64,000 nt of DNA from Saprospirales bacterium (GTDB lineage Bacteria; Bacteroidota; Bacteroidia; Chitinophagales; Saprospiraceae), in contig JADJBL010000020.1 in assembly GCA_016703765.1 (NCBI GenBank), forward strand, positions 1-64,000. Direction: 5' to 3'. Numbering within the stretch: position 1 is the stretch's first letter; the number at the start of each line of letters is the position of its first letter. The position numbers and the translations under genes are program-made. A model generated the notes under the pieces. That model was not told the origin of the DNA and did no database searches. It was given only the letters and a program-made list of their open reading frames with translations. Of this stretch, positions 35,082-44,204 are shown one piece after another.

Positions 35082-38000
35082 ATGACCCGCTTGCTACCCA
35101 TCCTCGTCCTCGTTCTCACGGCCTCCTTCGGCTGGTCGCAAAGCTCTACCGTGCAGCTCGTTTCTGAAGACGAGACGACTACGGTCCTTCGTTTCCTGGT
35201 CGATGATTTCGTCGCCAAATCGGTGCAAACGCCCAATGGAGAAGCCTTTTCGATCGAAATAGAGGATGGGACGCCTATCATGAAAGCCGGGCCCCTGACC
35301 TGCCTAAACTCACCGCCTCGATCCTGATCGGCGATCTGGAGCATACGGTGATCAGCGTCATTTCCTCGCAATACACCGACTATCCGGGTCTCGACATTGC
35401 CCCTTCGAAGGGCAATCTTTACCGGAATATCGACCCTGCAACGGTTCCATACACTTATGGTCCGGCATACCAGGCGGATGAGTTCTATCCTGCCGACCTG
35501 ACCTATCTTCGAAATCCCTTTATTTTCCGAGACCTTCGCGGGCAGAGCGTCGTGGTGCATCCGGTACAATACAATCCGGTGAGCAAGGTGCTCAGGGTGT
35601 ATGAGGAGATCGTCGTGGGGTAAAAAGACGGAAGGCAATGCCGTAAATCCTCTGATCCGGCCGGCCGGCAGGGAAGCCTTGGTGAATGAGCCTTTTGATA
35701 AATTGTACAGCCGCCGTTTCCTCAATTACGAGGCCCAATCCGACCGCTATAGCCTGGTGCCGGAACTGGGCAATTTGCTCATCATTTCGCACGGGGCATA
35801 TATTCCGATCCTCGAACCCCTGGTCGAATGGAAACAGCAGAAGGGGATTCCCACCAGGAGGTGGTGGATGTGGCCACGATCGGCAATAGCCCCACTTCTA
35901 TCTACAATTACCTGACCAATTATTACCATACCCAGGGACTGACTTATGTTCTTTTGGTTGGCGATGAAACGACTTTGGCCACCATGCAGACCCCGGTCAA
36001 CAACGCCTGCGACCACTGCTATTCCTACCAGGACGGCAACGACCATTTCAACGAATTTTTCGTAGGCCGCTTCAACGCCGAAAACGCAGCCCAACTGCAA
36101 ACTATGGTAGACCGTACGCTCGAATACGAGAAAAACCCTGATATGACCAATCCGGAATGGTTCCGCACGGGTATCGGCTCCGGCTCCAGTCAGGGTCCGG
36201 GCGATGACAGTCAAATGGACTTCGAGCATATCAACGCCATCAAAACCGATATGCTCGCCTATACCTACGGCGCGGTGTACGAATTTTACGACGGCAACCA
36301 GAGCGCCTCTTCCCCCACGCCGGGGAGCGTGACCACCGACGGCACGGGCAATCCCCAGAATACCGCCATCGGCAATGTGGTCAACAGCGGGGCCTCCATT
36401 TACAACTATTGCGGCCACGGCAGCCATGAGGCCCTTTCCAGTGGCAATTTCAATGTGACCACGGTGCACAACCACCTCACCAATGTGGGCATGTATCCCT
36501 TCCTCATCGCTGTGGCTTGCTGCGTGGGCGATTTCCAGAACGACTTCGGTAGCGGCGAATGCCTCGGCGACGCCTGGATACGCGCTACCGACGCCGCTAC
36601 GGGCAAACCGGCAGGTGGGATCGGAGGCCTGTTTTCCAGCATCCTGCAGAGCTGGTCGCCCCCCATGGAAGGCCAGGATGAAATGAACCTGCTCATTGTG
36701 GAGGCCGGGGAATACAATATCCGGCACACCATGGGCGGGATCGCCATCCACGGCTTTGGCGCCATGATCGAGGATTATGGAGGCGGCGGCGAGGAAATGG
36801 CCGACACCTGGGGCATTTTCGGTGACCCCTCCGTGGTACTGTGGACCGACACCCCGGCAGATATGGTCGTCAGCCATGTCGCGGCGGTGAATGTAGGTAC
36901 CTCGCAATTGCAGGTGTTATGCGATGTGGAAGATGCGCTCGTAGGGCTTTTCTATCAGGGAAATATTCTCGGCAGCGGCCTCGTATCCGGTGGGGTGGCC
37001 AATATCAGTTTCGATCCGGTGGTCGAGCCCGAGCAGATCCTCGTCACGGTGACCGCCTTCAACCACATGCCCTATCAGGGACCTGTGGACGTAATCGTCT
37101 CCCAGGGCCCCTATGTCATCCTTTCCAGCCATCAACTGGACGACGCGGCGGGGAATAACAACCAACTGGCCGATTACGGCGAAAATATCCTGATGAACCT
37201 GACTCTGGAAAATGTGGGTCCGGTGCTGGCGCCCAATGTGTCGGCCACCCTGAGCACTGGCTCTTCCGATATCACAATTACCCAAAACCAGGCCCTGTAC
37301 GGCGACATCGCGGAGAGCAGCGAGGTGACGCAAAACGGCGCTTTTGCTTTCAAAGTCGCAGATTTTATTGCAGACCAGGCGGTCGTGCTTTTCGATATCG
37401 CCCTCAACAGCGACGGCGTCGTTTGGAACTACACCGTGCCGGTGACCCTCCATGCCCCCAAGCTGGAGGCGCAGTCCGAATTTGACCTCGCCGATGACCT
37501 GGCCGGCAACGGAAACGGCCGGATGGACCAGGGGGAAACCGTAAAAATGATCATTTCGGTGAAGAATGCCGGACATAGCGCCACGAGCGCCGCCACCGGC
37601 GCCCTGACAACGGACAATCCCTACGTCACGATCCTCAACCCCAGCTTCGACCTGGGCTCCCTGTCGGAAAACGGCGGGACGGCCGAAGCCGTGTTCGACC
37701 TGGAAATAGCTCCCGAGGTGCCCATGATGACGGCGGTGGAGTTTCAATTCAGCGTCCAGGCGGGCGACTATGGGGATGACGAGATCTACAACAGCGCCAT
37801 CAACCTCATCGTCGAAGATTTCGAGAACGGTCTCGGCGAGGAGTTCAACTGGTTCCAATTGAGCGCCTCGCAATGGTTTTTGACGCCACTGGCGCCTTAT
37901 GAAGGAGAATCCTGCCTGCAATCGGGCGCTATCGGGAACGTGGCAAATACCCAGCTGGTCATGGGCGTGCAGGTATTGGAGCCCGGAGAGCTGCGCTTTG

Positions 38001-38518
38001 CGCGGCGGGTATCGAGCGAAGAAGGCTGGGATTACCTCCGTTTTTTCATCAACGGCGACCTGAAGGAGGAGTGGTCGGGCGAGCAGCCCTGGGAGGAAAT
38101 GGCCGGTTACGCAGTACAGGCCGGCAACATGGAATTTATGTGGTCGTACGAAAAAGACGAATTTTACGAAAGCGGCGAGGACGCCGCCTGGATCGATAAC
38201 ATCATTCTTCCGCTAATTCTGTTGCCCGAAGACACGATTTCCGGTACCAAAGAACACATTTTGGCAGGAAACTCATTTTCCGTATTCCCCAATCCGTCGC
38301 GCACGGTTGCGCAGGTGAAATTCAGGCTGGAGCAAAGTGCGTATACCAGCCTTGTTTTGTACAATGCCCACGGACAGCAAGTGCAGACGGTTTACGAAGG
38401 CGATTTGCAGGCGGGCGCCTTTGTCAAGAGCTTTTCGGTTGAAGCGCTGCCTTCGGGGGTTTACTGGCTGGCGTGCAGGGCTGGGGAGGAGGTGATGGTG
38501 CTTAAGGTTGTGCGGTAA
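35082..38518 (+). CDS. Gingipain-like C25 cysteine protease with T9SS sorting domain, three frameshifts
   Basis: The signal peptide MTRLLPILVLVLTASFGWSQ is followed by a propeptide-like region, then the C25 catalytic domain: VLLVGDETT, the catalytic His in NYCGHGSHEALS, and the nucleophile Cys in FLIAVACCVGDFQNDFGSGECLGDAW. Further on are CARDB/Ig-like beta domains (VTLHAPKLEAQSEFDLADD), a jelly-roll-like part, and the C-terminal sorting domain (FSVFPNPSRTVAQVKF to LKVVR). The frame breaks near 35288, 35620 and 35858. Continuity of sequence is good on both sides, so about 1145 residues were probably encoded. C25 proteases are exported by the type IX system and cut surface or extracellular proteins. 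Cleavage specificity (Arg or Lys) cannot be read here. Confidence 0.8.
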
Positions 38519-38520
38519 GG

Positions 38521-38671
38521 TTGTCTGAATCAGAATTCATAAGACGGCAGACGGTCGACGGCTCACGATCTACGGCAATCGACCTCAATCCCAGCAGCGT
38601 CTCCCGTCAGGGAACGCTGCTGGGACTGAATTCTGAAAATTCTCCAATTCTGTGAATTCTGATTCAGACAA
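38521..38671. repeat. Inverted repeat with 19-bp ends and an inner hairpin
   Basis: TTGTCTGAATCAGAATTCA (38521-38539) is the perfect reverse complement of 38653-38671. Inside, CCCAGCAGCGT (38590-38600) pairs with ACGCTGCTGGG (38614-38624), with a further CCC/GGG stem around GTCA. Short pieces of the end motif (GAATTCTG) recur at 38628-38634 and 38641-38650 in altered form. It lies directly after the C25 stop codon and looks like a small non-autonomous element or a large terminator. Confidence 0.7.
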
Positions 38672-38696
38672 TTTCAAAAAGACTAAAACCTAAACA

Positions 38697-39842
38697 ATGA
38701 AACCAATCTTTCTTCTCTTTCTTTCGCTAATCTCCATTTCCACCCTCCATTCCCAGTACCCCGTCACGGTAGCTGACCTCACCCTGAAGATCGGCGCCAA
38801 ATCGGAGGAGGTGCTGACGTACGGATTTGCCGCCGGCGACAAAGTGCTGCTCACGCTGGACGTAGAAGAAGGGAAAACCCTGAAAGAAGTGGAGGTGATG
38901 GAATACCCGGGCAACGTCCGTTTTCAGGACTACGAGGTGCAGACCGTCGCGGGGCGTGCGATCGATATGCCGGGCAAGAGCATTTTGCAATTCCGTTTTT
39001 CCAATACCGATATCCTCAAAGGCCGCGTTTGCCGGGTGACGATCAAGCGGCTACCCGCCAAGGCCGAGGCCAGGGTCTTTAACACCTCGGTGCGCTGGGT
39101 GGAGAAATTCGATACGAGCTGGGTCATGGTCACCAAGGAGATCGATCATGGGGGAGAGGTCTGGCAGGTGGAGAAGACCCGCAAAGTGCTTGAATCGGTC
39201 GACACCAGCATCGTGCAGGTGCTCAATCGCACGGAGCGCGTGCACTCGCGCACGATGATCCAGTCGAGCAATACCTCCGAGGTTTGTTTTGATCTACCCA
39301 AAAACTTGTCTCTGCCTAATGAAAAGGATCCTTACCAGGTGTCGGAGGTCGTGTCCTGGGCCTATACCATCACCGTCGGAGAGGCCGGCCAGAAGTGGTT
39401 TCAGGAGGCCAATGTCAAGGCGGCCGCCAAAACTGTGACCAGCACGGTCATGAAGCTCGGGGTCGTGTCCACCGGTTACGGGGCATTGGCCATGCTGGCC
39501 ATCGAAGGGGTTTCGATGTTCACGTCGCCTCCCTCGGGCGAGAACATCCACTACGAGACGTACACGATGATCGGCGATGAAAAGAAGGTGCTCGACGCGG
39601 GCAACTCCGTGGCCTCCTCCAAGCGCATCACGGACTACAAACAAGGCCGCTATTGCATCCTCCTCAAAAACGACAACATCATGGACGGCATCAACGTGGA
39701 CCTCACGGTGGTGGCCGTCGTGGTGAAGCACACCTACAAAGACGAGATCTACACCGTGACGGAGACCGGTCCGCGGCGGGAGAAGATAGAGGTGAGAGAG
39801 GCGAAGGTGGAGGTGAGGAAGGCGCCGGTGATGGTGGAGTGA
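38697..39842 (+). CDS. Secreted protein of unknown function with an internal hydrophobic hairpin
   Basis: A 381-residue protein with signal peptide MKPIFLLFLSLISISTLHSQ. The first part (about 21-125) is beta-rich and ends KGRVCRVTIKRLPA; its pattern (extracellular beta sandwich with TLDVEEGKTLKEVEV) faintly resembles GOLD-type domains. Near residues 240-280 there is a long uncharged stretch, KLGVVSTGYGALAMLAIEGVSMFTS, preceded by Ala/Thr-rich helix. The end is charged (REKIEVREAKVEVRKAPVMVE). I cannot name the family. The hydrophobic part in a secreted protein could be a membrane insertion element, which is inference. Confidence 0.55.
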   Translation: MKPIFLLFLSLISISTLHSQYPVTVADLTLKIGAKSEEVLTYGFAAGDKVLLTLDVEEGKTLKEVEVMEYPGNVRFQDYEVQTVAGRAIDMPGKSILQFRFSNTDILKGRVCRVTIKRLPAKAEARVFNTSVRWVEKFDTSWVMVTKEIDHGGEVWQVEKTRKVLESVDTSIVQVLNRTERVHSRTMIQSSNTSEVCFDLPKNLSLPNEKDPYQVSEVVSWAYTITVGEAGQKWFQEANVKAAAKTVTSTVMKLGVVSTGYGALAMLAIEGVSMFTSPPSGENIHYETYTMIGDEKKVLDAGNSVASSKRITDYKQGRYCILLKNDNIMDGINVDLTVVAVVVKHTYKDEIYTVTETGPRREKIEVREAKVEVRKAPVMVE

Positions 39843-39883
39843 TTTTTTGGGCGTATTGCGTCCGCCCGGTGTTTTGCCTCCCC

Positions 39884-39898
39884 CGACCCTGCGGGTCG
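39884..39898. terminator. Triloop hairpin between convergent genes
   Basis: CGACCC-TGC-GGGTCG, a perfect 6-bp stem with a 3-base loop, in the 62-bp gap between the unknown secreted gene and the DNA alkylation repair gene. Confidence 0.5.
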
Positions 39899-39904
39899 AC
39901 CCCT

Positions 39905-40579
39905 CTATGCCAGACTCACCCACTTCATCCCCTCCCTCTTCGTCAAGGCCGCCAACTTATTCCCTTCGATAAATTCCACCACGGTGTCCGGGTTGGTTTT
40001 GGAATACTCCCGAAGGGCCCATCCGGCTCCTTTTTGGATAAAAAACTCCTTCGAATCCGCGCGGCGGAGGATGAGGCGGAACAGCAGGGCAGCATCGGTG
40101 CTTTGCTTGTATTTCAATTGAAATAATATAGCCGAACGTTGCAGCCAGATATTGTCCGATTCGATGAAGCGGTCGGGGATGGAAGGGACCAGCGAGGGGT
40201 ATCGCTTCAGGTGCGTGGCAAGCATTTTAGGGGCCAGCCAGTCGACGGTGTCCCACCAGGATCGGGTGGTGATGAGCTCTTCGAGGAAGTCGATAAAGCC
40301 GATCTCTTGATGTTTCATACTTTTCTGCACCGATTCGAGCGCGAAATAGTGCAGCTCGCGGTATTCCTCCTCGAAGCAGAGGCGGGCGAGTTTTTTCAAA
40401 TCTTCTCCGGCGGGCAGGCCTTTTTCGCGGTGGATATCTTTGGTCAGCGCGAGCCAGACAGGGGCCTTCAAACCGTAGTAGTTGAACTGGTTGCGCATGT
40501 ATTTGATCTGAAAGGGCGCCATGTCGGGGTTGCCGTGCTCCTGAAACACTGTTTTTACATGCTTGAGGTATTGATCCAT
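39905..40579 (-). CDS. DNA alkylation repair protein (AlkD-like)
   Basis: AlkD-family proteins are HEAT-like helical repeat glycosylases that remove alkylated purines. The 224 residues show the family pattern: DQYLKHVKTVFQEHGNPDMA at the start, MRNQFNYYGLKAPVWLALTKD, WWDTVDWLAPKMLATHLK with the conserved Trp and catalytic Asp, DNIWLQRSAILFQLKYK, and QKGAGWALREYSKTNPDTVVEFI. Length is typical. It converges on the unknown secreted gene and has no DNA repair neighbours. Confidence 0.9.
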   Translation of the reverse strand: MDQYLKHVKTVFQEHGNPDMAPFQIKYMRNQFNYYGLKAPVWLALTKDIHREKGLPAGEDLKKLARLCFEEEYRELHYFALESVQKSMKHQEIGFIDFLEELITTRSWWDTVDWLAPKMLATHLKRYPSLVPSIPDRFIESDNIWLQRSAILFQLKYKQSTDAALLFRLILRRADSKEFFIQKGAGWALREYSKTNPDTVVEFIEGNKLAALTKREGMKWVSLA

Positions 40580-40642
40580 TTCACATCCTGATTAAGTAGA
40601 TTTTGTACAAATATCTAAAGGTCAACCCTTCCATCAAGTTTC

Positions 40643-40675
40643 TTGAGCAATCCTCCAAAAAAAATCATAGATTTG
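40643..40675 (+). promoter_or_regulatory. Bacteroidota-type promoter for the heme peroxidase
   Basis: TTG at 40643-40645 and TAGATTTG at 40668-40675, 22 bases apart, 33 bases before the start codon. Confidence 0.5.
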
Positions 40676-40707
40676 GGCCACTATTTGCTAACAAACTCTA
40701 ATCCCAT

Positions 40708-42627
40708 ATGAAAAATTTCTCCAAACCATTTTACATTGGTTTAAGCCTGCTATTAACCTTAGGGTGGACCCAATCCGCGTCCGCTCAGGAATACCGGACT
40801 ATCAGCGGCGTCAATAACAACCTCCAACATCCAGAGTGGGGTGCTGCCGGTGAAAATGTGATCCGCGTTTCGACCAACGCCTATTCCGATGGCATTTACC
40901 TGCCGGGAGGCGAGGATCGTCCCAACCCGCGATTCATCAGCCAGATGTTGTTTTCCCAGACTACTCTCGTGAATAACTACAAAGATATTTCGGCCTTCGG
41001 CTGGGGCTGGGGACAGCTGATCGACCACGATTTTTCGCTGGTCGACGACCACCCGACGGATCAGGTACCTATTCTGGTACCGATGAACGATCCTTATTTC
41101 GACTCCAATGGCTCCGGCGCACAGGTCATCGCGATGAAGCGCTCGAAATTCGATCCGGCTTCGGGTTCGAGTACTTCCAACCCCCGGCAACACCCCAACG
41201 AGATCACGGCCTTTCTCGACGCCGGTTTCGTGTACGGCTCCGATCCGCAACGGGCAGCCTGGCTGCGCACTTTCCAGGGAGGAAAATTGAAAGTCTCTAC
41301 GGGCAATATGATGCCCTTTAATACGACAGACGGTGAATACGAATCCCCTGTCGACCCGGCGGCGCCCAAAATGGGCAATCCCTTAGGTAACGTCAAGTTT
41401 TATGTTGCCGGCGATGTCCGCGCCAATGAAAACCCATTCCTGGCTGCGCTTCACACGCTTTTCCTGCGCGAACACAACCGCTTGTGCGATGTGCTGGCCC
41501 AGCAACATCCTGGCTGGACCGACCACCAGCTTTACCACCACGCCCGCAAGCTGGTCGGGGCTTATACCCAGGCCATCACCTATGAGGAGTGGCTCCCGAC
41601 CCTCAACCTCGAGCTCGCTCCCTATCAGGGCTACGATCCTACCGTTAATGCGGGGATCATGAACGAATTTTCGGCCATCGCTTTCCGCTTCGGACATACC
41701 CTCCTCACGGGCGTGATGCCCCGGATGGACAACGACCTGAACACCATCCCCGAAGGAGATTTACTGCTTCGCCAGGCTTTCTTTAATATAGACGCCGTGC
41801 GCAATATCGGCATCGAACCCTATATCGTCGGGATGTCCACCCTGCCTATGCAGGATCTGGATTGCAAAGTGATCGACGATGTGCGCAATTTCCTCTTCGG
41901 CCAGCCCGGCGCCGGCGGCATGGACCTCATTGCCATCAACATCAACCGGGCCCGGGAGCGCGGCATCGCCGACTACAACACCCTGCGTCAGGATTTTGGG
42001 CTGGCTCCGAAGAACAGCTTTAACGACATCACCTCCGACCCCATGATGGCCCTGGTGCTGGAAGATGTTTACGGAGATGTCAGCAAGATCGACCCCTGGG
42101 TAGGTCTCCTTGCCGAAGACCACCTTCCCGGCTCCATGTTCGGCGAAGCCATGACCGAAATCCTCAGCCGCCAATTTGAGGCTGTCCGGGAAGGCGACCG
42201 TTTTTACTACGAAAATGATCCCTGGCTGACTCCCGAAGAAAAGGAGGAGATCCGCAATACCCGCCTGTCCGATATCGTGCACCGCAATACCGACCTGACG
42301 GTGATCGACGACGATATTTTCATCCTCGGCAATGCTACCACGGGCGTGAACAACCTGCCGGTTTATCCGAGCCTCGACCTGACAGTGTCTCCGGTTCCGA
42401 CCCATGGTCCAGCCACCGCCGTACTGACCGTCGAGGAGCCCCTGGCTGCCCAGCTCCAGATCATCGACCTGCGCGGACGCACCCTTTGGGAGCAAAGCGC
42501 CCAACTGAACCCGGGTGAAAATGCCTTCCCGCTGGATCTGTCGCGTTATCCCTCCAGCGTGTATTATCTGGTCATTAAAACCGGCCTGCGCACGGCGGCT
42601 TACAAGCCGATCCTTAAGCTAGATTAA
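40708..42627 (+). CDS. Secreted animal-type heme peroxidase with T9SS-like C-terminus
   Basis: A signal peptide (MKNFSKPFYIGLSLLLTLGW...SASA) leads into a domain of the animal heme peroxidase (peroxidasin/myeloperoxidase) superfamily. The distal His is H107 in WGQLIDHDFS, the Ca site follows, the catalytic Arg is in LFLREHNRLCD near residue 254, and the proximal His is in AFRFGHTLL near 331. Other signatures are VYGSDPQRAAWLRTF and GLAPKNSFNDIT. The last 85 residues (YPSLDLTVSPVPTHGPATAVLTV ... YYLVIKTG) look like a type IX sorting domain. These enzymes oxidise halides or phenolics with hydrogen peroxide; the substrate is unknown. A promoter lies at 40643-40675. Confidence 0.88.
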   Translation: MKNFSKPFYIGLSLLLTLGWTQSASAQEYRTISGVNNNLQHPEWGAAGENVIRVSTNAYSDGIYLPGGEDRPNPRFISQMLFSQTTLVNNYKDISAFGWGWGQLIDHDFSLVDDHPTDQVPILVPMNDPYFDSNGSGAQVIAMKRSKFDPASGSSTSNPRQHPNEITAFLDAGFVYGSDPQRAAWLRTFQGGKLKVSTGNMMPFNTTDGEYESPVDPAAPKMGNPLGNVKFYVAGDVRANENPFLAALHTLFLREHNRLCDVLAQQHPGWTDHQLYHHARKLVGAYTQAITYEEWLPTLNLELAPYQGYDPTVNAGIMNEFSAIAFRFGHTLLTGVMPRMDNDLNTIPEGDLLLRQAFFNIDAVRNIGIEPYIVGMSTLPMQDLDCKVIDDVRNFLFGQPGAGGMDLIAININRARERGIADYNTLRQDFGLAPKNSFNDITSDPMMALVLEDVYGDVSKIDPWVGLLAEDHLPGSMFGEAMTEILSRQFEAVREGDRFYYENDPWLTPEEKEEIRNTRLSDIVHRNTDLTVIDDDIFILGNATTGVNNLPVYPSLDLTVSPVPTHGPATAVLTVEEPLAAQLQIIDLRGRTLWEQSAQLNPGENAFPLDLSRYPSSVYYLVIKTGLRTAAYKPILKLD

Positions 42628-42631
42628 CGGA

Positions 42632-42735
42632 AAGTTGAAGAGTTGAAGAGTTGAAAAGTTGAAAAGAACTTTTTGACGAAGTCAAAAAGGCCTCAATTAA
42701 ACTTTAAACTTTTCAACTCTTCAACCCTTCAACTA
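42632..42735. repeat. Word-repeat inverted repeat, family A, with GAA triloop core
   Basis: The left arm is AGTTGAAG/AGTTGAAA words (42632-42666). The core hairpin is CTTTTTGAC-GAA-GTCAAAAAG (42669-42689). The right arm is TTTTCAAC/TCTTCAAC words (42700-42734). It lies between the peroxidase and tryptophanase genes, both plus strand. Confidence 0.8.
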
Positions 42736-42758
42736 CATTTGAGGATAGATTCAAAGAA

Positions 42759-44138
42759 ATGGAAGGCTTTAAAACCATCATCGAACCGTTCAAGATCAAG
42801 ATGGTCGAACCTATTTCGATCACGACTTATTCCCAGCGAAAGCACTACCTCGAATCTGCCCACTACAACCCCTTTCTGCTCAACTCCGACCAGGTGATGA
42901 TCGACCTGCTGACCGACAGCGGCACCTCCGCTATGAGTTCCGAGCAATGGGCCGGCATCATGCGCGGCGACGAATCGTACGCCGGAGCGCGGAGCTGGCG
43001 CCGCATGAAAGAGGTGGTACACGAACTGACCGGATGCCCCTACCTCCTGCCCACCCACCAGGGGAGGGCAGCGGAGCGGATACTATACTCCTACCTCGGC
43101 GGAAAAGGGAAAACCTTCATCAGCAATACTCATTTTGACACCACCCGCGCCAACATCGAGTTCTCCGGCGCAGAAGCCATCGATATCCCCATACCGGAGG
43201 GCACCGTACCCTCGCTCGAGCACCCTTTTAAGGGAAATATGGACCTGAAACGTCTGGAGGCCCTGATCGCGGAGAAAGGCGCCCAGAATATCGGGGCCGT
43301 CGTCCTCACCGTGACCAACAACAGCGGGGGCGGACAGCCGGTGAGCATGGAAAATGCGAGGGAGATCGGATCGATCTGTAAAAAGAACCATGTCCTGTTC
43401 ATCCTCGACTGCTGCCGGATCGCCGAAAACTCTTACTACATCAAGCACCGGGAGGCGGGGTACGAGCACTACGACTACAAGACCATCGCGCAGGAGATGT
43501 TTAACCTGGCGGACGGCGCCATTATGAGTGCCAAGAAAGACGGCCTGGTCAACATGGGCGGCTTCCTGGCCCTTCGCGACAAGGAGTTGTCCGAGGCCTG
43601 CCAAAACCTGCTCATCATCACCGAAGGCTTCACTACGTATGGGGGACTTTCGGGCCGCGACATGGAGGCCATCGCGATCGGTTTGGAAGAGGTTTTCGAA
43701 CCCGATTACCTGGTCTACCGCATCAAAAGCACCGCCTTCTTAGGCGACCACCTCACTTCCCTCGGTGTGCCCATCATCCGTCCCGTCGGCGGCCACGCCG
43801 TGTATGTGGATGCCAAGTCCTTTTACCCCCATATTCCGGTGGAGGAATACCCCGGTCAGGCCCTGGTTTGCGAGCTATACCTAAAAGGAGGCATTCGATC
43901 CGTGGAGATCGGGTCGGTGATGTTCGGGAAATACGACGAAGCAGGGAAGCTCGTACCGGCTGCGATGGAACTGGTGCGGCTCGCCATCCCCCGGAGGGTG
44001 TACACGCAGAGCCACATGGAGTTCATCAGCGAGGTTTTCGAAAAGCTACTCCCCGACAAGGAGAGCGTAACGGGGCTGGAGATCACGCAGGAGCCGAAGT
44101 TTTTGAGGCACTTTACGGCGCACTTCCGGCGGTTGTGA
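42759..44138 (+). CDS. tnaA: Tryptophanase (PLP-dependent beta-eliminating lyase)
   Basis: Tryptophanase splits tryptophan into indole, pyruvate and ammonia; tyrosine phenol-lyase is its close relative. The PLP-binding Lys is in MSAKKDGLVNMGGFL near residue 258. Three positions separate the two enzymes, and all read as tryptophanase here: Asp in NTHFDTT (Thr in the lyase), Ile in GIRSVEIGS (Arg in the lyase), and His in PKFLRHFTA near the C-terminus (Phe in the lyase). The 459 residues are a typical length. No TnaC-type leader peptide is visible, but the upstream 130 bp are a word-repeat hairpin. There is no adjacent tryptophan permease. Confidence 0.82.
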   Translation: MEGFKTIIEPFKIKMVEPISITTYSQRKHYLESAHYNPFLLNSDQVMIDLLTDSGTSAMSSEQWAGIMRGDESYAGARSWRRMKEVVHELTGCPYLLPTHQGRAAERILYSYLGGKGKTFISNTHFDTTRANIEFSGAEAIDIPIPEGTVPSLEHPFKGNMDLKRLEALIAEKGAQNIGAVVLTVTNNSGGGQPVSMENAREIGSICKKNHVLFILDCCRIAENSYYIKHREAGYEHYDYKTIAQEMFNLADGAIMSAKKDGLVNMGGFLALRDKELSEACQNLLIITEGFTTYGGLSGRDMEAIAIGLEEVFEPDYLVYRIKSTAFLGDHLTSLGVPIIRPVGGHAVYVDAKSFYPHIPVEEYPGQALVCELYLKGGIRSVEIGSVMFGKYDEAGKLVPAAMELVRLAIPRRVYTQSHMEFISEVFEKLLPDKESVTGLEITQEPKFLRHFTAHFRRL

Positions 44139-44204
44139 TTAGTGACTGGTGACTAGTGACTAGTATTTTCACCAGTCACCAGTCACTAATCACCAGTCAC
44201 TAAT
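44138..44204. repeat. Word-repeat inverted repeat, family D (GTGACTGG), between tnaA and the amidase
   Basis: The left arm is ATTAGTGACTGGTGACTAG-like (44139-44164) and the right arm is ACCAGTCACCAGTCACTAAT-like (44171-44203), with the TATTTTC loop between. It lies between convergent genes. The amidase TAG stop (44200-44202) falls inside the right arm. Confidence 0.8.
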
